A stretch of 64,000 nt of DNA, from NCBI GenBank assembly GCA_942486035.1, contig CALNXK010000104.1, forward strand, positions 152,501 through 216,500, given 5' to 3'. Below the pieces are notes generated by a model. That model searched no databases. It was not told the DNA's origin and worked only from the letters and a program-made list of their open reading frames with translations. The position numbers and the translations under genes are program-made. Positions within the stretch are counted from its first letter, which is position 1. Each line of letters begins with the position of its first letter. Below, piece by piece: positions 23,501-32,724 of the stretch. Source of the DNA: Porites lobata. Its lineage: Eukaryota; Cnidaria; Anthozoa; Scleractinia; Poritidae.

Positions 23501-24945
23501 TACAACAACATAAAGGGATAAATTTTTTAAACCGCTGGAATTATTTACCTTTTTACTTGTTTACTATAGATTATCAACCCGCGAACCAAGAAAGGCTTCA
23601 TTTACCGCGGCGTACCGATTCCCGTTCCACCCGAGGATGTGTTGAAGGAGCGAGCGTCCACTGATGAACATCTCTACCTTGTGCTGTTTTTCGACAACAG
23701 ACGAACTTGGTAAGTTCCAACCACTTAAAGTATAAATTTCGCACAGTAAAAATGATAAGCTACGGTTTAAAAATCAAAACATATTTTTGCCCTACTTAAC
23801 TGTTACTCTCATAAACTGTATTATCAATTAAGCAGTGATTTTAAGGAGATGTGGATCACTTTTGGCCCAGAGTGGTATTAAACCAACGATTCTTGTAATT
23901 AGAAATCGCAGTATAAAGATCGTCTTATCGACAGAAAAAGAGACCTTTCACCCTGTTACACGTGTGTCAATTACGAAGTAAAGGGTTACAGTCAAACCAG
24001 GTCAAGTGTACGCCTTAGATTCTATTAAATGAATTGATTTTTTGGAAAAATGCATCTGTTTGTCGTTTCTGTACCTAGTGTTCCAAGTTGCCTCAAGCCT
24101 CTGTTTCAAAGCGAGGCTAAGTCAAAGCCATTGACATGAAAATGATTTTTTATTCTCATGCCAATAAAACTCATTTTCACAAGAAAGGTTGTGCACTTAG
24201 CCTCGTTTTGAAAGTGAAAACTTTTGAAACTCGGAAACAGCCTATTCAAATCTGCATTCCTGCGTGCGAAATGAGCATTGAATGTTTGAGTACATTTTCT
24301 CAATATTCGGTCACATTGGGTGAAAACTGTTATGAACTTAACTTCCTAGCGTGTGCATTTACTGCCCATTAGTTTACGCATGCAGAAATGAATCTGAAAA
24401 TATCTTTAACTACCTTGTACTAACGGATTCATCTTTTACATAAATAATGCATTAATAAAATCCTGGCGGGTACGCTTGACCTTGCTTGACTGCAAAATTG
24501 CCAAGGGAAAAGGAGGGATTATGGAAACCAGTTTCCCGTTGTGTAGTCATCTTTTACCGTAAAATACAAAGTCACTTTTTCACTGTGTTTAATGTAACTT
24601 TTCTCCCTGTTTCGCTTTAGGCAATGGCTACCCCGTCACAAACTCGAACCTTTGGGACAACAAGAAGATCGAGACGAAAGCAAGTTGCAGGAAGGTCGAA
24701 AGACCTCCATGAGGAAATCCGTCATGCAAGCTTACGAACGTGCCCTTGTTCACAGAAGCCAAGTGGAGAGGGGAGGCTCTCGGGATTCCGACGACGATGA
24801 TGATGAATACGACGACGACGCCGACGACGATTCACGAACGAACGAAAATGGCAACGATGAGGAGGAGGAGGAAGATAGTGATAATGAAGATGACGACGAT
24901 GATAATGACGAACATGATGTGATGGACGAAAATGGATTTGTATAG
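8550..24945 (+). CDS. BRPF1: Bromodomain and PHD finger-containing protein (BRPF/peregrin-like)
   Basis: Scaffold of MOZ/MORF- or HBO1-type histone acetyltransferase complexes in the nucleus, which reads histone marks and directs H3 acetylation. Ten coding exons: 8550-10093, 11863-12022, 17520-17654, 17955-18083, 19507-19813, 20212-20313, 20916-21011, 21663-22630, 23570-23709, 24621-24945; 3906 nt, 1301 residues, in phase throughout. Visible domains: C2H2 finger (C21, C24, H37, H43) after LRATKPPYECP; an acidic EPc-like segment around 190-250; PHD1 from about 268 (CCICNDGECQNSN); zinc knuckle and extended PHD to about 440; bromodomain about 620-725 with acetyl-lysine Asn703 in NCMTYN; PWWP about 1130-1215, starting LDLVWAKCRGYPSYPAL; a D/E-rich tail. 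The ATG at 8550 (context ACCATGA) is chosen because homologues begin only a few residues before LRATKPPYECP. BRPF3 or BRD1/BRPF2 are the alternatives; an invertebrate single-copy orthologue is likely. Confidence 0.95.
10094..11862 (+). other. BRPF intron 1
   Basis: GT-AG, phase 2 (CAG|GTAAGG to AACAG|G). AT-rich, without a recognisable element except the perfect palindrome at 11766-11804 just before the acceptor. Confidence 0.85.
11766..11804. repeat. Perfect 19-bp-arm palindrome near BRPF exon 2 acceptor
   Basis: GGGAGTAGTTGTCATCAAT, one central T, then its exact reverse complement. Imperfect pairing extends outward through CCTCTG..CAGAGG. The hairpin sits about 55 bases upstream of the exon 2 splice acceptor, in the zone of the branch point. 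It could be a very short MITE relic or an RNA structure in the pre-mRNA. Confidence 0.85.
12203..12207 (+). repeat. Target-site duplication AAGAT, left
   Basis: AAGAT directly before the 5' LTR; the same five bases follow the 3' LTR at 16773-16777. A 5-bp duplication is typical of Ty3/gypsy integrases. Confidence 0.85.
12208..12371 (+). repeat. 5' LTR of gypsy element
   Basis: 164 bases beginning TGTGACAATATTGG and ending AATTGTTACA. It matches the 3' LTR at 16609-16772 at 162 of 164 positions. Confidence 0.95.
12372..12383 (+). promoter_or_regulatory. Primer-binding site
   Basis: TGGTGGCAGCGG starts at the base after the LTR, with the TGG expected to pair with a tRNA CCA end. The priming tRNA species was not identified. 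Confidence 0.7.
12390..13766 (+). CDS. Gypsy Gag with zinc knuckle and protease domain
   Basis: A 458-codon frame starts 19 bases after the LTR. The first 200 or so residues are a Gag-like capsid region (DNWKIWKQRWENYCIITGL, a common start of capsid in metazoan gypsy elements). A Cys/His region follows at about 242-278, ending CAACGERNHF..C, a zinc knuckle with wider than usual spacing before the last Cys. The aspartic protease motif is at D339-C340-G341-A, where the usual second residue is Ser or Thr. The frame ends early at 13766, at the junction with reverse transcriptase, apparently because of a one-base frame break near 13740. Function: particle assembly and polyprotein cleavage. Confidence 0.9.
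   Translation: MPTDSDSQASGPQASAPAFRRPQVSPPQPLEIEGDRADNWKIWKQRWENYCIITGLNNQPEDYKCAILLHSIGIEAMRIFNGMKFCDGEDRNKMADILVKYDQHFLGQTQEFFERFQFNRRDQASGESIDEYLSVLRNMAKTCGFCDCMRDLLIMDRLLLGISDDKTREELLSTHDLTLNKAIDICRGMEAASLHMKALKNEEINKIKDISKKTKKSGLDKHQHKTKKPPHSDDQKPAKKKCLFCLQIHVMKKELCPAWGKTCAACGERNHFKASKKCKHQGVNSLADGYSSDSSESSTGTISTVTAFEDQVVNSVNPGNQLIFCEMEINKRPVRMQIDCGATVCILPKHYLGDQHAIRPERVHLQMWNKTSLPALGKCKVKVKNPTTKKKYKVDFVIVDNHFTPLLSSIAAQKMNLLSVHYDKFKAVNVVTHGSQYFKQFPDAFKDTLVPYLGRKFT
13767..15288 (+). pseudogene. Gypsy reverse transcriptase and RNase H, frame-broken
   Basis: Reverse transcriptase sequence is recognisable in three successive frames. The N-terminal part (TLPESRKQVVRDELQ) is in one frame, the palm region (LPFGLKVSSEIFQ, then IADDVIIWG with the two catalytic Asp) in another, continuing through the RNase H domain (CDASGQGLGAALLQ, YSDHKPL, ADTLSRAH). 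Breaks fall near 13740, 13940 and 15265; each looks like a one-base change and there are no other stops. The frame then passes to the integrase segment. The breaks could be real decay or consensus errors in the assembly, since the LTRs are nearly identical. Confidence 0.88.
15285..16436 (+). CDS. Gypsy integrase segment
   Basis: An open 383-codon segment in a different frame from the RNase H region. It carries the HHCC zinc-binding domain (HSGHQGIEACLRRAREHVYW, then CETC) and the DDE core: Asp in IGADLF, Asp in LVTDNGPQFTS and Glu in SKANGKVESAV. After the core come a GPY/F-like region (VGDTVRMKPF) and a proline-rich tail of repeated PDxLPxP units. It inserts the cDNA into the host genome. 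Because of the upstream break it is not continuous with RNase H here. Confidence 0.92.
   Translation: MIPKGMRAAVKKDIHSGHQGIEACLRRAREHVYWPGMNKELKAWIRTCETCRENELTPCKETLMSHEIPEGAWEKIGADLFTYHDKEYLVTVCYKSNFWELDPLTNTKSSTVIKKLKSHLARYGIPRQLVTDNGPQFTSSEFKSFTKKWGIEHTTTSPYHSKANGKVESAVKTAKRMLRKTSKSGEDQYLALLNIRNTPTQGVASSPAQRLLGRRTRSLLPSTRSLLEPRNPPNLYEMEQLQLNQKRQQCYYNRLAHDLPALNVGDTVRMKPFVLGKHDWDKGKVTKRLDERSYEIQSHGSTYRRNRQHLVKSPPVPVPDTLPAPDPLPGPQQSPDTGLLNTQAANSQKVHLEAKSTKQSSPVRTRSGRVIKEPVRFQDYVKT
16588..16608 (+). promoter_or_regulatory. Polypurine tract
   Basis: Thirteen A residues then GGGAAGGA end exactly at the 3' LTR boundary; this is the plus-strand priming site. Confidence 0.85.
16609..16772 (+). repeat. 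3' LTR of gypsy element
   Basis: 164 bases with the same ends as the 5' LTR and two substitutions relative to it. AAGAT follows at 16773-16777. Confidence 0.95.
17655..17954 (+). other. BRPF intron 3 with non-canonical GC-AG splice sites
   Basis: The exon ends GAACAG and is followed by GCAAGC; the next exon begins after TCTTCAG. Using the GC donor gives phase 0 and joins KLKREQ to VKVKQ, exactly the spacing seen in BRPF proteins. The nearest GT donors would add residues or break the frame. The donor otherwise fits the GC-intron consensus AG|GCAAG. Confidence 0.85.
18172..18420. repeat. Dispersed repeat, copy 2 (in BRPF intron 4)
   Basis: Starts ACCCTTTAAGCCCTAATATC and follows the same motif order as 297-560. 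It lies in the intron 18084-19506, which otherwise shows nothing recognisable. Confidence 0.6.
20448..20775. mobile_element. TIR MITE in BRPF intron 6
   Basis: The left end ACCGTAAAATTCCCAAAATA and the right end (reverse complement ACCATAAAATTCCAAAAATA) are inverted copies. The interior repeats GGGCTTATATT and GGAGGG motifs and has a G/C homopolymer hairpin near 20642-20675. A TA before the left end is compatible with a Tc1/mariner-type target, though the right duplication is not clear. Confidence 0.7.
21012..21662 (+). other. BRPF intron 7
   Basis: GT-AG intron between exons 7 and 8. From about 21150 to 21480 its base composition is GC-richer than its surroundings and looks like inserted dispersed sequence, but only one copy is present in the window so no element can be delimited. 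Confidence 0.5.
22631..23569 (+). other. BRPF intron 8
   Basis: GT-AG, phase 0, interrupting the PWWP coding region. No element recognised. Confidence 0.8.
24093..24228. mobile_element. Hairpin MITE in BRPF intron 9
   Basis: The left arm has TTTCAAAGCGAGGCTAAGT..TGAAAATGA and the right arm the inverse, TCATTTTCACAAG..CACTTAGCCTCGTTTTGAAA. The arms are about 45 bases around a short AT-rich centre. Confidence 0.75.
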
Positions 24946-25573
24946 AGCAGCATTAGTCATAATTCGAATTGATTCTCTTTTCAAGGGTTTGCTCTTCAAA
25001 ACTATTAGACTTGTATCGGACAAAACTCACTGATACTGCATAGGGTGGAGTTAGAATGATGTACAGTTTTTTGCGCTTGTTTCTAATTTCACTGTTTTTC
25101 TACTGTGTGGTCTTAAAAAGGTCTAAAATGTGCAGTCGTTGTTTCACTTTCAAAATAATTTTAAAAGAAAACTGCGTAATCTCGTTCTACCTTCGTAATT
25201 ATAAGAAGTAACGATTATCCGCAATCTTTACATTCTTTCTAAAGAGCGTTTTTCTCTTACCTTTCCGATGTCAGATCAGTTTGTAACGTTGAAATAGGCC
25301 ACAAAAAGGGTTTTGATGATATTTTTTTTCACCAAGGTCAGGTAGTTAGAGCCAAGTTTCAGAAAAAAGTGTTTTTTAAAAATGTTGAATATTACCTATT
25401 AATCTGTACAATTTGTATTTAAATGTGTAAATCTTAATCCTCTGCTATTTTTCCTCAAGAAGTGACTGTTTTTTAACAAATCGAGTACCGACCGCCTGTG
25501 GAAATGCGTTCTGTCTTGTGTGTTTCAATACATTCGTGTCTGTATATCTTGTAAATTGTTACATCCCAGGGAC

Positions 25574-25579
25574 AATAAA
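25574..25579 (+). terminator. Candidate BRPF polyadenylation signal
   Basis: AATAAA in GGGACAATAAACTCG, about 630 bases after the stop codon. It is the first canonical signal I see downstream; the 3' UTR length is otherwise unsupported. Confidence 0.45.
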
Positions 25580-27240
25580 CTCGTCAATTATGAGACTGAC
25601 AAAGGAAGTGTTGCTTTGAACTCTAAAAAAGCGCTTTTATCGTTTTGGGTGCTCTCCATTTTGCTAAAACAGACAGTCAGAAACCAGTGGATTTGTCAAT
25701 GAAGAGAAAATGGAACGACATTGTTAGATCGAAACAGTCTCCAGTCGAATCAAAGCGATCCATTTGCGTTTCCACCGAAATTTTGATTACTGGTTAGCTA
25801 ATTAGGACTGGAAACGGGAATGTTTGGAAATGGAATGGCAAGTTTCGGTAGGATCGGACCGACCGGTCAAAGAGGACCACCCCTGGAGGTGGACCACTTT
25901 GACCGAAAGGATTCCATGTATTTCTCGCCCGAAACTTCCGAAAATTTTGACATTATGGAAAGCACTCCTTGGGTCCAAAGGGACCCATGCGTATTTCCCT
26001 TCCTAGACCTATCCAGCATACCGTTTAAGCTATCAATAGGATAAATTTTGTTATGGAACGGTTGACGGTATTTAAAATTTAAGGTCGAAAGAAAAAGTAC
26101 TGAAATGAGAAGGAAACCATTCGACCTCTGTCATTACTCCTGTAAGGCAGCGTGCTTCACGCTTCCTGAAGTTCTTAATTAAAAACAACCTCAGTGATCA
26201 AAAAATAAAATTATTGAACTCGGTTATCGCAAAATATCTCGCAGATAAGTTATTGACCTTTGCCTTAGGCTTCGGCAAATAATTGATCAGCTCTGCTCGC
26301 CACTGAAAAATCACGATATTTTGCTTAACTTTGTCCAATAACTGTTCAATATTTTGACCAGTCCTGACAGACACAATAAAAAACTGTCAACATTTGGGGA
26401 AAAGTCCACTGCCAATTTTGCTTTTCTCCTACTACTCTTTGCTTTCCTGGAAAGTTGGCCAGTCAAATTTCCATACAAAGGAAAGTTAAGGTGATAAAGT
26501 GGGCCACAGATATGGCTGTGAAAAAGAAAGGCAAAGGGAAAGAAGAGAGCGAGATAAAAGATCATAATAGGTTTTCAAAAAACAAATTTTGGCCAACAGC
26601 AAAACTAACTCGCGAAGGGTTGATTCAAGTTACCAATTTGTTTGAAATTGGCCATATTCGATGTAAAATCTTCAAGTTTACCATACTCAGCATGAAACAG
26701 GTTTGTAAACTGGAAAAAAAAAATCAGTTTTTCATGTTCACGTTTAACAGTCCGATGGAAAGCCCTTTAGTATTTTGAGGGGGACATCATAGGTCGAATA
26801 TGTTTAATTCACAAAAGCAGATTCTTCCTGGAAGTCGGGTACGGTACGCACGTGCGTATCTGAAAAAGTCGAGGGTGAAAAAAATAATAATAATAATATA
26901 CAAAAGTGAATAATGATGAAAAAGACCAAAGAATAAGATAGAAAAAGTTAATTATTTAAAAAGCACAGTTCGACTCAATTCATTTAACAACGGACTGTTT
27001 GATTTTTCTTTTTCACCAGAATGTCGGCTTCCACAAAAGAGACGTGATTCATTGGTGGACCGAAACTTCAGTGGTACCGTATATGTAATATATCAAGCAT
27101 GAGACTCAAGTGTTTCATCTGGTGATGAAACACTATGTCAAATGCTTAATATACTTTTCAAACGAAATGATTTTAAATGGAGAAATTAACAATGCAAAGA
27201 CGAGCAGTTTTTCATCTGATATACAAACACTCATCAAACA
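25580..27240. other. Intergenic, no gene recognised
   Basis: Low-complexity and AT-rich sequence. A short TIR element lies at 26211-26345 (TTATTGAACT..GCAAAATATC against its inverse). Open frames here lack any domain or conserved look. Confidence 0.55.
26211..26345. mobile_element. Small TIR element
   Basis: The ends TTATTGAACTCGGTTATCGC and (reverse complement of the right end) TTATTGGACAAAGTTAAGCA, both running into AAAATATC, give about 27-bp imperfect inverted repeats around a 75-bp centre. Confidence 0.55.
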
Positions 27241-27247
27241 TTTTAAT

Positions 27248-27970
27248 AGGTTGAGTTTGATCGTCCGGGTGAACGTAGTCCTGAATAGGACTGTTGTTGT
27301 TGACAGTGACTGACGTTTCGACAACCTGTGCGGTAGTCATCTTCAGAGTCAAAGTGAGTTGTATCACGTCGGTTGATGGTATTATACTCTGGTTATTGAT
27401 CTGATTGGTCAATTATGTCGCGATGTTATTGGTCATCTGTCAGTTAAGCCGTGATGTTATTGGCTATGAAGACTCGAAATCAGTGATTGGTGCGTTTCGA
27501 TCCGTCTATTGTTGTCACAGTTAAACAGTCGTCTATTGTTAGTTATTCCTCGTCGCGCGTTTGTGTTCGGTCAGTCGCGTGCTTAGGTTTCTGCCGGTTT
27601 CACCAATGTAAGAAGCATTTGATCTTGTATACTGCTCCCTGTCTGTCCTCCGGTTTGTCTTTGTCCTTGACATTAGTAAGCAGTCGCCGTAAAGTGCATG
27701 GTTATCGGTTTGTGCGCAACACGTATATTGTAAGGTTGTAATATACGTGCAATAGTTTCAGAGGTGCCTCTGATGTACGGTATAGTCGCTGTCGTAACAG
27801 GGCCAAAGTTTGTCTGAGAGTTGGAATCAGTGTTACTGTGACGAGACGAGACGAGATCAATCACTTTGACTCTGAAGATGACTACGGCACAGGTTGTCGA
27901 AACGTCAGTCACTGTCAACAACAACAGTCCTATTCAGGACTACGTTCACCCGGACGATCAAACTCAACCT
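27248..27970 (-). mobile_element. Penelope-like retroelement fragment with inverted termini
   Basis: Two 110-base arms, 27248-27357 and 27861-27970, are reverse complements with a single mismatch seen. Between them, minus-strand translation gives the linker between reverse transcriptase and endonuclease typical of Penelope-like elements (PYIRGTSETIARILQPYNIR, then a DKDKPEDRQGAVYKIKC segment in a shifted frame) leading toward a GIY-YIG start. The fragment is heavily 5'-truncated and frame-disrupted. Inverted terminal copies of this kind are known for Penelope-like elements. Confidence 0.8.
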
Positions 27971-28758
27971 TTTGAAATGACTCCTGGGTTCAAACCTTTC
28001 ACAGGTAAACATTTTAATGTTCAAAATTTCCTTTGTATTTTCTTCGTTAATTATTAGTGTGTTTGAGAAATTTAGAGAAACGACGGGAAAAGAGCAAATA
28101 GCAAGGCTGCATGATTTAAATCGTAAACGCGTTGTTTTCACTTCGGCCTGTCTTCGCACTAGACGAAGTGGGGCACGATTAGACCAACGTATAGGGTGCT
28201 TTTTTGGTTAAAAGTAATATGACAAATAGCGGTAAAAGAATCACACATTTGCAAATAGAAGTCTGAGTTACCTTGTTCGCGTAGGCGCTACGGTTACACT
28301 AGAGGATTCATAAATACATGTACTTCGGATTCAGGATTCCGCTGAAAACTTTTGTCCCGCCTTTTCTCCCGACCCGACTGACTGCCCCTGGGTCTCCGAG
28401 GATGACTAAACGCATTCAGATTCCCAACCGTTTACAGACATGGAAAATGCCGGGTCGCTTTAGCAACGACAGGGTTTTAGAAGTTAAACAACAAATTTTG
28501 GTACATTTCTATGCCGTGTCCACGACGTGCGGTCCCCAAGGATTCAACTGCAGTGAAATTTACCTACATTTGCCGTTTTGAGCAGGTTGGAATAAATTCA
28601 GAAAAGTTTGGAAAAACGCGAATTCGATTTAATTGGGACTTATTTCCTACCCTCGCCATCAATATTTTTAAAGCACCCTATAACGTGACACTTTCATTTT
28701 GGTTTAACCACAAGCTCTTATAATCGAAGGAGAATAGTATCATGATTCGTTGGAATAA

Positions 28759-29944
28759 GGGACTGTGCAATAATTACCTGGAGGTGGGGGGGCGTTGGGG
28801 GTTTGGTTTGGAAAATTAGTGGGGGGGGCATAGGAGAAAATAACAGCAAGAGAGAGAAGGGGTTGGATGTCAAATTTAATACATACAGAGGAGATTACTT
28901 TTTCATTCCCTTTTGCAAACTGGAAAAGTAGTGGAAGAGTTATTAGAGTTCAAATATGAATACTAACATTGGATTAAAAGTGACAAATGTATCAACTGTA
29001 AGGTGTTGTGATCTATGAGCTGTTGTTTTCCTATCTGTCATGCAGTAGGAAAGGAATGCTTCTGTTATATATCTTAAAACAGTGCTACTTTATTTGCACT
29101 AGGATTTCATAAAACAGGAAACTTTAATTAAAAGTTGCAAAAGTAGCACTATAATGTTATTCAATGAAAAAGAAAGATGCCAATGTTAGCAGTGACATGG
29201 CATCATAATTTAGCAGAATGAAAACCCAACTGTTGAAATTTGTATAGGTAATAGCATGATTTGTAGTGATATTTGGCATAAATACCACAAGTGATATTTC
29301 AAAATTGTTATACCTACTGCTCTACAGTCGACTCCCGATAACTCGAACCTTCAAGGGAAATCGAAAAAGGTTCGAGTTATCGGGAGTACGAGTTATCGGG
29401 AGCTCGAAGAAAATAGCCGGGAGTAAGGAAAAAACAGTTTTTTTACTGCACAGTGAGTATTCTAATCACATTTAATTGTAAAAATGTTGAGTGAAAATTG
29501 AAAGATACTGTTAGATTATAAATCAGAACGTAAAGTAACAAAACTTTGCCTAAATAGAGCATGCATTTTAATTTTTGAGAAGTAAAGCTATTTCACGTTA
29601 GATTTGTGGCAAACAACATCAGCCTCCAGTATCGATCCACTAGTAAACTATATGCCTTCAACACGTCAATGGGAAATTCAAAATTCAATGTTTCGGAAGC
29701 AGTACACTCTTTTTTCCCGACTTTTTAAGGGCTCAAAACATGGTTCGAGTTATCGAGGGTAAAATTATATAGAAATGATCTGAGGGGAAAAAAAATTACT
29801 TCGAGTTAGCGGGAGTTTCGAGTTATCGAGGGTTCGAGTTAATTACCGAGGGTAAAATTACAGTAAATGTATGACGGAAATCCAGGGGAAATCGATTTTG
29901 GTTCGAGTTAGCGCGAGGTTCGAGTTGGCGAGGGTTCGAGTTAT

Positions 29945-29978
<34 letters not shown>

Positions 29979-30385
29979 ATCATGCTATTATTTGTTTATA
30001 CTACTACCCACAAAAGGTTTGTAATTTTCACATGTAAGTATTTCAAATTAAGCTGAAATACCACTGCTCTAAGCCAATCAAATAATAGTAATAATAATAA
30101 TAGCAATACAAATTTAGAGTATGGTAAATGATTAAATTGAGCTTAAAACAAAAAGTTCAGTCAGACAGGAATTCCCGAATAGTAAACTAGGTATGAGGGA
30201 ATCAATGAGAGGAGACTTTTTTCAAGGGGGGAGTGGGGGTGGTTAGCCGTAATATTATCATTATGTGACAGGGGGGTTGAAATTAAGTTTTGCTTAATGA
30301 GAAGGGGAGTATGACTTAGTTTTGGGGCATATTTCACCCATTTCCCAGCCCCCCTCCCCCCTCCAGGTAATTATTGCACAGTCCC
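28759..30385. mobile_element. 1.63-kb TIR element with TAA duplications (PIF/Harbinger-like)
   Basis: The left end GGGACTGTGCAATAATTACC and the reverse complement of the right end are identical for about 26 bases. TAA flanks both sides (28756-28758 and 30386-30388), fitting the 3-bp TWA target of PIF/Harbinger elements. No transposase frame is present, so it is non-autonomous. It contains an inner inverted pair (29253-29287 and 29951-29988) and a nested pogo-like repeat at 29325-29948. Confidence 0.82.
29325..29948. mobile_element. Pogo/mariner-like repeat with CTCGAACC ends, copy 1
   Basis: Starts CAGTCGACTCCCGATAACTC after a TA, the look of a Tc1/mariner/pogo terminus. Multiple internal GTTCGAGTTATCGGG/GAGGG motifs follow, and the right end is truncated. 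A second copy in the opposite orientation lies at 50200-50690. There is no ORF. Confidence 0.7.
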
Positions 30386-32724
30386 TAATAGGCCATTTGT
30401 AGGACGGTGTCATTTTACTGCTACTACCAGAACCCTTCAGGGTATTGCTTTCTTGTGCAAATTAAGGCTTTTGTTAATTGAACCTCACTAATGTATTCTG
30501 GTCTTAGTAGTGAAAAGACGTCATCGTGCAAATGGCCCATTGTTTATTCTACAAAAGATAAGTAGGTAAGGATTCACTTTCGATTTTGGATTCAAAATTT
30601 CCAGAGACTTGACCAAAATGGGACGTTTATTTATTTTATGTTTTGTGTTCACGCATCTGTGTGCGTTTGTAAACGTAGCCTTGAATTATGAAAGCGATTG
30701 ACATGCTTTAGTCAATTAACTCAAAAAGGCGACAAAGACTTTTTCATATTACTTAGAGACGTCATTTCATATTCATATCCCTTTGGCGACATTGGGGGCA
30801 GGCGTAGGGGGAAACAGCGGGATTTGGTGAGTTGTGCGTACCTGTGATAAAATCCTGGCCTAGCCCCTGGCCTAGCCCTCGTGCAGACAACTATCATTTT
30901 TCAGCACAGGGTCCAGAGGAGTTTCGTATGAATAAATGAATTACTTACCTTGAAAAATGTCTATACCTGTCGCTTAGCACGATTAATTAGCCCAATGGGA
31001 TCTTTATAAATCTACTGTAAACGATTTCTTCGCTTCTTATCTGACCCAGATCGACTTTTGAAAATCAATAACCGCAAGCCATATCCTCGCTGGCGCACGA
31101 GGCACGAAGTGCCGAGTAAAAGAAAGGACAAGGGAGGAAACTTGTACCACGTGACTTCGTTCTATGTGAACCGCAGTACTCGGTGACGGAAGTCGGAATG
31201 AGACCGGAAACGCAAAAGCAACAGACCGCTGCTAATTCGAGAATCAAAACATCAGCTGCGCAGAGAGTTTTAAAGGTCTCAGAGATCTATGCGAAAACAA
31301 CAGAGTTTTAACTGAAGTGAAGATCTTTCAAGACTAGACATTTGTTGTACGTTTCAACAGTCTTCGATGTCTTAAGCAGGTTTTGTTTGTGCGAAGGCTT
31401 CCCAGTAGTCGCAAAACGCACAGCCAAAGACGCAAGAGGTAATAAAGTTGGACCACCGAAGAATGGCACAGTCGTGATGATATTACAGTTGCCTTGTACG
31501 CCCGCTCTACTGAGTGTCACTTTTTATTGCAAGAGTACACACGACCCGTAAATCACTATCCGTAATAATTTAACATTCTCCAAACAAAACTAACAAGCTG
31601 GGCCCAGCGTGATACAGCACTGAAGAAAAACATTACATTCACGGACTAAAGAAAATCGCTTAGTTATTCAGATCCAGAAGGCACTTTGGAGAAAACTGGA
31701 ACCCTTGTTCAGCCGTAATAAAAAGCTTTACGCTTCAAAAGAGGTCAAAGAAATTGCGCTTTCATCAGAGGGCAAATCCTGCCGACCAGAAACAATAACC
31801 ACAGTAAATCGATATGTGTCATGACCTCTCAGTGTGAAAGATGCGGCTAAAATCCCCGCTAAAATCACATTTGCTGTAGAACCTTCCAGAGCATAATCTA
31901 CCCAGCAGAGGAAAAAAACTTTATTGGAACGAGCAGCATTTTGATTTTGGCATGAGGCAAAAGTCGTGTAGGCTTCCCTTTTATTGCTCCCATCTTGAAC
32001 ACATTTACTTTACTACGTCATTTCCGTCACCATGTGTTGCGGTGCACACCGAACGAAAGCGCTCTCTAGAAGCCGTAAATTTCGGTCGCCGAAAATGAAT
32101 TTGAACGCTTTCTTATGCCGTTTTCCTACAGTATTTGGCAAATACATAAGAATTCTAGATCAGGTTAGTAAAATCAGGCGATTTGATTCAATTCCATTTG
32201 AGTTTCAGGGATTCGAAAATCGGCCCCAAATTTGTTTCCTCCCTTTCCGTATTTTATACTGTAAGCCGATCTTGCGAGCCCTCAGTCTCTTGGTTTGCGG
32301 TCTATAGAATGTGTAACGAAACCGTAACGCGATCAAAATAACCCGTTTTTTCAGAGGTTTTCGACGGGTTTTGATGTTCTAACGACAAACACATCTCCTC
32401 TGGACCCTGTGTTTTCAGCAGTGTTTTCTTTGTAATTTTGGATCTTATCCCGAGATCCCCCTTTTGTACGAGCAAGGTATAGTTTTTCAACAAGGACCTT
32501 TGTGTGGTAGGTGTTGTGCATGGTACTAATTTTCTGGGTCCTTCCATCTTAACTGTCAATTCTTTATCGTTAACTTCACGATACCTGCCGAGCATCCGAC
32601 GTTAAGGGCTGGAGTTTTATAAAAAATTCTTCGATCCTCGACCTTGACTCACGTCACTGAATTCATTGTCCACCAGTCCTACGTTGGTGGCACAATTCAT
32701 GTCGCCCGCGTTGTTTGCGCAGCT

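Noticed and set aside
24740..25023. Acidic or Ser/Ile-rich frames overlapping the end of BRPF
   Set aside because: They are shadows of the GAC/GAT/GAG-rich codons of the BRPF acidic tail.
27861..27970. Hammerhead-ribozyme-like string (CTGAAGA..GAAAC..GTC) in the Penelope-like arm
   Set aside because: Hammerheads are known in Penelope-like elements, but the closing pair of stem II is wrong and stem III is not evident here, so a fold cannot be supported by eye.
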